Below are positions 1-4,632 of a stretch of 5,483 nt of DNA, in pieces; within the stretch, counting starts at the first letter, position 1, and every line of letters starts with the position of its first letter. The notes under the pieces were generated by a model. It did not search any database, had not been told where the DNA came from, and saw nothing but the letters and a program-made list of their open reading frames with translations. The position numbers and the translations under genes are program-made. The stretch is from Dehalococcoidales bacterium (GTDB lineage Bacteria > Chloroflexota > Dehalococcoidia > Dehalococcoidales > RBG-16-60-22), in assembly GCA_030628245.1 (NCBI GenBank), contig DAOVRI010000122.1:1-5483 (forward strand). The letters run 5' to 3'.

Positions 1-386
1 CCCTGGCTGTGATTGGGCAGGTATTTCCGACTGATGGCGGTTACTTCGGCGTCGATTTCGACCATCACCGCTCTTTTTACCGTTTTATGGCATAATACCT
101 CCCTGAGGGTCGCGCCTTCGCCACCCCCGGCGATAAATACCGTCTCCGGTCCGGGATAGGTTATCATGGCCGGTTGCACCAGGGCTTCATGATAGATAAA
201 TTCGTCCCTCTCCGTGGACTGAATCTTGCCGTCGAGTACCAGGCACAGTCCGAAGACGCGGCTGCGGACTATCTGGGCAGATTGGTACTTCGTCTGCCCG
301 GTGTACAGTACTTCTTCGAGAAGGTGCAGCTGTGTAAAATTCTCGTTTATTTTATCGTATAGCCATTTATCAGGGTCAGTATCCAT
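1..386 (-). CDS. speE: Aminopropyltransferase (spermidine synthase family), N-terminal part, truncated by the window edge
   Basis: The gene enters from the left edge; 128 N-terminal residues are visible. Members of this family transfer the aminopropyl group of decarboxylated S-adenosylmethionine to an amine in the cytoplasm. Seen: the N-terminal beta domain with VLDGKIQSTERDEFIYHEA at about residues 50-68, then the Rossmann-fold nucleotide-binding loop GGGEGATLRE at 87-96 and the acidic motif VEID at 109-112, which in the family contacts the nucleoside. Classical putrescine-using SpeE usually has GGGDGG; the GGGEGAT form is typical of thermospermine synthase (ACL5-like) and Thermus-type N1-aminopropylagmatine-forming enzymes, so the acceptor may not be putrescine. 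The ATG at 386-384 is the first start after an in-frame TAG (404-402). Its ribosome site is weak (GGA about 8-10 nt upstream), which suggests translational coupling to speD, whose stop is 15 nt upstream. The missing C-terminal part holds the acceptor-binding residues, so the substrate cannot be fixed here. Confidence 0.93.
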   Translation of the reverse strand, partial: MDTDPDKWLYDKINENFTQLHLLEEVLYTGQTKYQSAQIVRSRVFGLCLVLDGKIQSTERDEFIYHEALVQPAMITYPGPETVFIAGGGEGATLREVLCHKTVKRAVMVEIDAEVTAISRKYLPNHSQ

Positions 387-401
387 AAATACGTCCGTGT
401 T

Positions 402-758
402 CTATACGGTCACCAGAAGCCCTCTTTGTATCTCCGTCAAAGAGTGGTTTTTGGACCCGAGCTTCTCTATCACTACCTCGGCCGCCTTTTCGGGCTCGAC
501 GGTAGTGCCGCAGGTAAAGATGTCAACCGCGGCGTAGCCGTATTCCGGCCAGGTATGAATGGATAGATGCGACTCGGCGATGATGACAACGCCACTCACT
601 CCCTGGGGACTGAAACGGTGGAAGGAGTCGCCGAGGACCTCAGCGCCACAGTCGATGGCGGCGGTCAACATGGCCTCCCGGAGAAAGCCCAGGTCATTTA
701 ATGCCTCCTTATCGCAGTCTTGCAGCTCAACCAGTAAATGTCTTCCTAGTGCATTCAA
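402..758 (-). CDS. speD: S-adenosylmethionine decarboxylase proenzyme, class 1B
   Basis: This pyruvoyl-dependent enzyme decarboxylates S-adenosylmethionine to give the aminopropyl donor for the neighbouring SpeE. At 118 residues it is the normal size of the small bacterial class 1B enzyme. Seen: the conserved N-terminus NALGRHLLVEL (2-12), then the self-processing site ESHLSIHTWPEYGYAAVDIF at 62-81 and TCG at 82-84. By family knowledge the chain is cut between Glu62 and Ser63 and Ser63 becomes the pyruvoyl group; His68 and Cys83 occupy the positions of the processing and catalytic residues of the Thermotoga enzyme. The start is TTG (758-756): an in-frame TGA lies directly before it, the next internal Met is residue 30, and a G-rich ribosome site (GGGGGCAGGT, 770-761) sits just upstream. 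It is the first gene of a speD-speE transcript, driven by a promoter at 840-867. Confidence 0.96.
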   Translation of the reverse strand: MNALGRHLLVELQDCDKEALNDLGFLREAMLTAAIDCGAEVLGDSFHRFSPQGVSGVVIIAESHLSIHTWPEYGYAAVDIFTCGTTVEPEKAAEVVIEKLGSKNHSLTEIQRGLLVTV

Positions 759-792
759 TCACCTGCCCCCTTTTTTAGATTTTTCGCGAGTT

Positions 793-823
793 CCCGGCTG
801 GTAAGTCCGGCCGGGGTGCCGGA
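793..823 (-). promoter_or_regulatory. Two mutually exclusive GC stems in the speD leader
   Basis: Within the predicted 5' leader of speD, bases 793-798 can pair with 810-815 (6 bp, all G-C, 11-nt loop), and bases 806-811 can pair with 818-823 (6 bp, 6-nt loop). The two stems share 810-811 and neighbouring bases, so only one can form at a time. Neither stem is followed by a run of T on either strand, so this is not an ordinary terminator. A structured leader in front of a polyamine gene could control translation, but I recognise no known riboswitch class in it. Confidence 0.3.
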
Positions 824-839
824 ATGCGGTAAGCAAAAT

Positions 840-867
840 TGTATAACAATCGGTCTGAATTTATCAA
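840..867 (-). promoter_or_regulatory. Putative sigma-70-type promoter of speD-speE
   Basis: On the minus strand there is a TTGATA -35 box (867-862), a 16-nt spacer and a TATACA -10 box (845-840). The -10 is preceded by TGT, which makes an extended -10 element (TGnTATACA). Transcription would begin near 833, giving a leader of roughly 75 nt before the TTG start of speD. The match is by eye only. Confidence 0.55.
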
Positions 868-869
868 TG

Positions 870-892
870 CTGGACTAAATAAAAAGTCCCAG
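870..892. repeat. Inverted repeat beside the speD -35 box
   Basis: CTGGACT (870-876) and AGTCCCAG (885-892) are complementary with one bulged base, around an A/T-only 8-base centre. The element ends 3 bp upstream of the speD -35 box (862-867). It could be an operator or the foot of the transcript arriving from the upstream gene. It lacks a following T run, so I do not call it a terminator. Confidence 0.3.
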
Positions 893-908
893 AGTAAAAT
901 AACCACCC

Positions 909-930
909 CAGGAACCTCCCCCGCTTCCTG
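909..930. repeat. Short inverted repeat in the gap between speD and the DRTGG gene
   Basis: CAGGAA (909-914) and TTCCTG (925-930) form a 6-bp stem with a 10-base loop. On the minus strand it is followed by GGGTGGTTATTTTA, which is only weakly T-rich, so it may help end transcription of the gene at 1023-1961 but is not a convincing intrinsic terminator. Apart from this, the hairpin at the end of the DRTGG gene and the speD control elements, I see no gene or known RNA in the gap 759-1022. Confidence 0.22.
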
Positions 931-1002
931 TTGTTAAGGAGCAAGGAAATGCGGTCAATCGCGGATGACGTTTAATCCGGTTTGTTTATAGTCTCCCTTC
1001 TC

Positions 1003-1024
1003 AGCCGGGCGTGCCCCGCCGGCT
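1003..1024 (-). terminator. GC hairpin at the 3' end of the DRTGG gene, possible non-canonical terminator
   Basis: AGCCGG (1003-1008) pairs with CCGGCT (1019-1024) around a 10-base GC-rich loop. On the minus strand the first arm overlaps the TAG stop of the gene at 1023-1961, so the stem begins as translation ends. It is followed by GAGAAGGGAGACT rather than a T run, so it fails the usual rule for an intrinsic terminator. It may instead protect or trim the 3' end. Confidence 0.3.
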
Positions 1025-1961
1025 ATACTACCGCTTTTATATCCAGGTTCTGTTTTACCACTTCGGCCAGCCTGGATAGCTTCTTCTCCTGGTTCAGTCT
1101 GGTACTCGTGAGAGTGTCTTCGAGGCCGGCGGCGATATCTTTGACCTCGGCCTCAGTGGTGATAATCGGAATGCCCCGCGCCTCCGCCTTCTGGAGGACA
1201 TTGTAGACCGGCGGCTCGTTGCTGCCGGTGAGGACGAGACACCTGGTCGATGTTTCCAGCGCGGCCAGCTGCATATCCGGGCGGTCCTGCCGGACGATGG
1301 CGGCTTTATTTTCCTTGCGTCCGAAGTAGTCCAGACCGGAATCGACGACCATCGCTCCCAGCATGAAGTTCTCGACCAGCTCCCCCGATTTGTCGGGGTT
1401 GTTCAGGATTTTCCCCCGGACGCTTTCGGCCAGCTCGCCGACCGTTATGGCCAGCAGGACTCTATTTTCGGGGATTACCGCCAGTACCTTGATACCCGCG
1501 GCGCCGAACTGCGCCGTAGCCTCGTCTTTGACTTGCGTGAGCTGACTCTCCGGCACCTTGTTGATAATGACGCCCAGCAGATTCTCGCAGAATCCTTTGT
1601 AAACGTCTATATATTTAGAGGCTTCACCGGAATAGGCTTCCACGGCGATAGCCCTAGCCTTCATCTCCCTGGCCGCGCCGTAGGTTTCCTTACTCACGGT
1701 GTCATCGGCTGTCGGCCCAAGCATGGCCTCAACGAGGACCACATCCCGGCCCTGAATCACGTCGGGCGCGTTCACGGCGTCGGTCAGTCCTAATATTTCC
1801 TTCATAAAGACGATATCACCATCGGAGCCGTCTTTCCCGACCACCTGCGGCTTCAGATAGCCCGCCTTCTTGCCGTCATTCACGAGGTTCATGGCCAGAC
1901 CGGCGCAGATGGCGGTCTTACCCGCCGCTTCTTCCGCAGAGACTATATATAAAACGCCCAA
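1023..1961 (-). CDS. BioD-like P-loop / DRTGG domain protein (N-terminal half of large phosphotransacetylases, without the catalytic domain)
   Basis: A 312-residue cytoplasmic protein with two parts. Residues 1-180 resemble a dethiobiotin-synthetase-like P-loop domain (AAA_26): a nucleotide-binding loop SAEEAAGKT at 8-16 at the very N-terminus, YLKPQV at 35-40 where BioD relatives have a KP motif, and VVLVEAMLGP at 74-83 at the position of the second acidic strand. Residues about 200-290 resemble a DRTGG domain, including AAIVRQDRPDMQLAALE at 220-236 and GIPIITTEAEV at 263-273. This layout is the regulatory N-terminal half of long Pta proteins; the PTA_PTB catalytic domain is absent, so phosphotransacetylase activity is not expected, and the function is unknown. 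The TTG start (1961-1959) follows an in-frame TGA two codons upstream (1967-1965) and a GGGGG ribosome site 6 nt away; the first ATG (residue 24) would remove the P-loop. It is transcribed divergently from the propeller gene at 2122 from its own promoter. Confidence 0.82.
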   Translation of the reverse strand: MGVLYIVSAEEAAGKTAICAGLAMNLVNDGKKAGYLKPQVVGKDGSDGDIVFMKEILGLTDAVNAPDVIQGRDVVLVEAMLGPTADDTVSKETYGAAREMKARAIAVEAYSGEASKYIDVYKGFCENLLGVIINKVPESQLTQVKDEATAQFGAAGIKVLAVIPENRVLLAITVGELAESVRGKILNNPDKSGELVENFMLGAMVVDSGLDYFGRKENKAAIVRQDRPDMQLAALETSTRCLVLTGSNEPPVYNVLQKAEARGIPIITTEAEVKDIAAGLEDTLTSTRLNQEKKLSRLAEVVKQNLDIKAVV

Positions 1962-2001
1962 GTTTCACCCCCGATTGAATTACTTAAGAATAAACCAATA
2001 T

Positions 2002-2030
2002 ATTATAATCTTTTGAGGCAGATTCGTAAA
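2002..2030 (-). promoter_or_regulatory. Putative sigma-70 promoter of the DRTGG gene
   Basis: On the minus strand: TTTACG (2030-2025, 4 of 6 bases of the -35 consensus), a 17-nt spacer, then a perfect TATAAT (2007-2002). Transcription would start near 1995, about 34 nt before the TTG codon. It points away from the promoter at 2058-2086. Confidence 0.6.
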
Positions 2031-2041
2031 GGGGAGAAGGT

Positions 2042-2057
2042 GGGTAAAATATTTCCC
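2042..2057. promoter_or_regulatory. Imperfect palindrome between the divergent promoters, possible operator
   Basis: GGGTAAAATATTTCCC reads almost the same on both strands: six of eight base pairs match around its centre. It occupies most of the 27 bases between the two opposing -35 boxes and touches the -35 box of the rightward promoter (2058). A regulator bound here could act on both genes. There is no regulator gene in view, and A/T-rich near-palindromes also occur by chance. Confidence 0.22.
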
Positions 2058-2086
2058 TTGCCACCTGCACTGTAAGCAGCTATACT
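2058..2086 (+). promoter_or_regulatory. Putative sigma-70 promoter of the propeller gene
   Basis: TTGCCA (2058-2063), a spacer of exactly 17 nt, then TATACT (2081-2086); each box has about five of six consensus bases. Transcription would start near 2093, leaving a short leader of about 28 nt that carries a strong ribosome site (GGGGGAGGGG, 2107-2116) 5 nt before the ATG at 2122. Confidence 0.65.
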
Positions 2087-2121
2087 GTTCCCGAACTTAT
2101 TATCACGGGGGAGGGGAAATC

Positions 2122-3507
2122 ATGCCTCCGACTGTCTATCCCACGGGCACCACTATTTACTATCCGGAGAAATGCTGGAACGGCTACACCCTGTTCCAGG
2201 CCAGCCTGCATCAGGCAAGAGGCGCGGGAGCCATCCTGGTTGATATGAACGGCAACGTGGTCAACCAGTGGAAAGGATTTGATGGCTTCCCCAATAAGAT
2301 GCTGCCCGGCGGGTATATCATGGGCAGCACCGGCGCCAGGAATTTCAAATACGGCTATCAGGATATGCTCGACCTGGTACAGGCAGACTGGGATGGCAAC
2401 GTCGTCTGGAAGTTCGATAGATACGAGCGCATCAAGGACCCGCGCCAGAAGCCCAGGTGGATGCTCAGGCAGCACCACGATTACCAGAGAGAAGGCAACC
2501 CGGTGGGGTATTTTGCCCCCGGCATGAACCCCCTGGTTGACAGAGGAAATACCTTAATTCTCTGTCATAAAAATCTCACGGACACCCGGATAAGCGACAA
2601 GCTGCTCGCGGATGATACTATTATCGAGGTCACCTGGGACGGGAAGATAATCTGGGAATGGGTTTGCAGCGAGCATTTCGATGAACTGGGGTTCAGCGAG
2701 GAAGCCAGGAACACCATGGCACGCAATCCCGGCATGAAGCCAGCCGGCGGCGGTGTCGGCGACTGGATGCATACGAACTGCATGTCCACCCTCGGCCCCA
2801 ACCGCTGGTTCGACGACGGGGACCAACGTTTTCACCCGGATAATATTATCTGGGCCGGCCGGCAGACGAACATAACCGCCATCACCGACAAGAAGACAGG
2901 TAAAATCGTCTGGCAGCTGGGACCGGATTTTACGGCCACTCCGGCGCTCAAAAACATAGGGCAGATAATCGGCCAGCACCATGCCCACTTGATTCCCCGG
3001 GGACTGCCGGGCGAAGGCAATATCCTCATCTTCGATAACGGGGGGTATGCCGGTTACGGCGCTCCTAACCCCGGTGCACCCACCGGAATCGACAACGCCC
3101 GAAGGGACTACTCGCGGGTGCTGGAGCTCAACCCCACGACCCTCGAAATTGTCTGGCAGTACCCCCAGCGCCGGGAGGGGTTCATGATTCCCGGCTTCAA
3201 CACGTTCTACAGCAGTTTTGTCAGCTCGGCGCAGCGCCTCCCCAACGGAAACACTTTGATAACAGAGGGACAGGACGGGCGCATCTTCGAGGTAACTGCG
3301 GAACACGAAATAGTATGGGAGTACCTCAGCCCGTACACGCACAGGATGATTAAGATAAATCTGCTCTACCGTGCCTACCGCATACCCTACGAATGGGTTC
3401 CACAGGTGGACAAGCCGACTGAAAAAGCCATACCCCGCTTCGATAACAATAAGTTCAGAGTCCCCGGTTCCTCAAGAAAGCGCCCCCTGAAAGTCACTAA
3501 AATATAG
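2122..3507 (+). CDS. Arylsulfotransferase (ASST)-family six-bladed beta-propeller protein
   Basis: A 461-residue protein with the repeat pattern of ASST-like propellers. Six short D/N-G-x-hydrophobic-W repeats can be seen, one per expected blade: around residues 41-50 (MNGNVVNQW), 90-98 (WDGNVVWKF), 172-180 (WDGKIIWEW), 256-266 (KIVWQLG), 337-347 (LEIVWQY) and 394-401 (HEIVWEY). Other family-like signatures are DWMHTN at 214-219, QHHAH followed by NILIFDNGG at 285-308, and SRVLELNP at 331-338. Known ASSTs move a sulfate group from one phenolic ester to another through a sulfated histidine in the periplasm; this protein is shorter and has no signal peptide or membrane segment, so it should be cytoplasmic. 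Candidate active-site residues are His118/119, His217, His286/287/289 and Arg332; I cannot place the nucleophilic histidine of the Escherichia coli enzyme (His436) with confidence. The ATG is fixed by the strong ribosome site 5 nt upstream. Family membership is fairly sure; true sulfotransferase activity is not. Confidence 0.85.
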   Translation: MPPTVYPTGTTIYYPEKCWNGYTLFQASLHQARGAGAILVDMNGNVVNQWKGFDGFPNKMLPGGYIMGSTGARNFKYGYQDMLDLVQADWDGNVVWKFDRYERIKDPRQKPRWMLRQHHDYQREGNPVGYFAPGMNPLVDRGNTLILCHKNLTDTRISDKLLADDTIIEVTWDGKIIWEWVCSEHFDELGFSEEARNTMARNPGMKPAGGGVGDWMHTNCMSTLGPNRWFDDGDQRFHPDNIIWAGRQTNITAITDKKTGKIVWQLGPDFTATPALKNIGQIIGQHHAHLIPRGLPGEGNILIFDNGGYAGYGAPNPGAPTGIDNARRDYSRVLELNPTTLEIVWQYPQRREGFMIPGFNTFYSSFVSSAQRLPNGNTLITEGQDGRIFEVTAEHEIVWEYLSPYTHRMIKINLLYRAYRIPYEWVPQVDKPTEKAIPRFDNNKFRVPGSSRKRPLKVTKI

Positions 3508-3512
3508 GGCAC

Positions 3513-3541
3513 TATAATTGACAATACCTGAGTGATATAAT
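3513..3541 (+). promoter_or_regulatory. Putative extended -10 promoter of amrS
   Basis: The 62-base gap before amrS contains TGATATAAT (3533-3541), a perfect extended -10 element, which in bacteria can work without a good -35 box. A perfect TTGACA also lies at 3518-3523, but only 12 nt before the -10, too close for normal sigma-70 use. At the correct 17-nt distance (3513-3518) the sequence is TATAAT instead, so TATAATT occurs twice, 23 bp apart. Transcription would start near 3548, about 22 nt before the amrS ATG. The amr genes may therefore be expressed both from here and by read-through from the propeller gene. Confidence 0.5.
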
Positions 3542-3569
3542 TAGGGTAAGGTGCGGGGGGAGCCGGGCT

Positions 3570-4607
3570 ATGCACGAGGCTGTGCTCTATGAAAAACTGC
3601 CGGACTCAAGGGTAAGGTGCTATACCTGCCAGTGGCGCTGCCGGATTAATCCGGATAAGTATGGCGTCTGCGGCATGTACCAGAACCGCGGCGGCATTCT
3701 GTACAATCTGAATTACGGCAGAGTATCCTCCGTCGCCGCTGACCCCATTGAGAAGAAACCCCTGTTCCACTTCTACCCCGGCACGCTGTGTTTCTCCTTA
3801 GGTACGCTCGGATGTAACTTCCACTGCCAGCACTGCCAGAACTGGGAAATATCTACCGCCGATAGCACCTCCCTGCTGCACGGCTGCCGGGAACTACAGC
3901 CGGAGACATCGATTAAACTCGCCAAGCAGTACGACTGCCAGGGCATCGCCTGGACCTACAACGAGCCGACCATCTGGTTCGAACATACCCTCGACTCCGC
4001 CAGATTGGCCAAAGAGAACAATCTATATACCGTCTATGTGACCAACGGCTACGCCACGCCCGAGGCGCTGGATGCCATCGGTCCTTATCTGGACGCCTGG
4101 CGCGTCGATATCAAAGGATTCTCCGATGATTTTTACAAAGCTCTGACCGGGATACCCCGCTGGCAGGAAATTCTCGAAGTAACCAGGCGGGCAAAAGACA
4201 AATGGGATATGCACGTCGAGGTGGTCACCAACATCATCCCCACCATGAACGATGATGATAAGCAACTTGAGGGAATCGCTAACTGGATAAGAGATGAGCT
4301 GGGCGAACTGACTCCCTGGCATGTGACCCGCTTTCATCCCTACCACCGATTGACGCACCTGCCCTCGACGCCGCTGGCTACTATCGACCGCGCCTGCGAG
4401 ATAGGCCGCCGGGCCGGACTCAGGTTTACCTATGCCGGCAACGTCCCCGGCCACGAGAGCGAGAGCACCCGGTGCTATGCCTGCGGCAAGACCGTCGTGA
4501 CGAGGCTCGGTTACCAGACCGAAGTCGTGGGGCTGGAGGGCTCGCGGTGTCGATTCTGCGGGGCGGAGCTTAATTTCAGGTCGCCCGGCTCGAAGGACTC
4601 GTCCTAA
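3570..4607 (+). CDS. amrS: AmmeMemoRadiSam system radical SAM enzyme
   Basis: A 345-residue cytoplasmic radical S-adenosylmethionine enzyme. The cluster-binding motif is GCNFHCQHCQNW at 81-92: Cys82, Cys86 and Cys89 (CX3CX2C) would hold the [4Fe-4S] cluster that cleaves S-adenosylmethionine. Before it is a four-cysteine segment typical of this family, Cys17, Cys20, Cys24 and Cys34 (CYTCQWRCRIN then GVCG). Other signatures are GIAWTYNEPTIWFEH at 125-139, VTNGY at 157-161, WRVDIKGF at 177-184 and PWHVTRFHPYH at 249-259. The C-terminus has two more cysteine pairs, Cys302/Cys305 and Cys327/Cys330, which look like a zinc knuckle or a second metal site. The family resembles pyruvate formate-lyase-activating enzymes, but its substrate is unknown. 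The ATG follows GGGGGGAG (3555-3562) at 7 nt. The MEMO gene begins 25 nt downstream, as expected for the AMMECR1-MEMO-radical SAM association. Confidence 0.95.
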   Translation: MHEAVLYEKLPDSRVRCYTCQWRCRINPDKYGVCGMYQNRGGILYNLNYGRVSSVAADPIEKKPLFHFYPGTLCFSLGTLGCNFHCQHCQNWEISTADSTSLLHGCRELQPETSIKLAKQYDCQGIAWTYNEPTIWFEHTLDSARLAKENNLYTVYVTNGYATPEALDAIGPYLDAWRVDIKGFSDDFYKALTGIPRWQEILEVTRRAKDKWDMHVEVVTNIIPTMNDDDKQLEGIANWIRDELGELTPWHVTRFHPYHRLTHLPSTPLATIDRACEIGRRAGLRFTYAGNVPGHESESTRCYACGKTVVTRLGYQTEVVGLEGSRCRFCGAELNFRSPGSKDSS

Positions 4608-4632
4608 ATACTCGTCCTGAAGGAGGGGTAAA

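Noticed and set aside
793..823. Intrinsic terminator ahead of speD
   Set aside because: The GC stems are not followed by a T run on either strand; on the minus strand the next bases are A-rich and lead to the ribosome site.
982..1206. Plus-strand frame of 74 codons starting in the speD/DRTGG gap
   Set aside because: Most of it is antisense to the DRTGG gene; the composition is serine- and phenylalanine-rich as expected from reading the opposite strand, and no ribosome site precedes it.
2080..2478. Minus-strand frame of 132 codons overlapping the divergent region and the start of the propeller gene
   Set aside because: It would cover the rightward promoter and the 5' end of a well-supported gene; it has no recognisable domain.
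2554..3342. Open frame of 262 codons on the minus strand inside the propeller gene
   Set aside because: It lies wholly antisense to a protein with clear family features and six visible repeats; its translation resembles no family I know, and it has no convincing ribosome site. Long antisense frames are common opposite G+C-rich genes.
4023..4454. Minus-strand frame of 143 codons inside amrS
   Set aside because: Antisense to a well-supported radical SAM gene; no domain or ribosome site seen.
4594..4626. Direct repeat CTCGTCCT (4598-4605 and 4611-4618) and a mini-hairpin TCCTgaAGGA touching the amrB ribosome site
   Set aside because: The repeat is only 8 bp and partly coding; the hairpin has a 4-bp stem and a 2-base loop, too tight to be stable, so control of translation is not supported.
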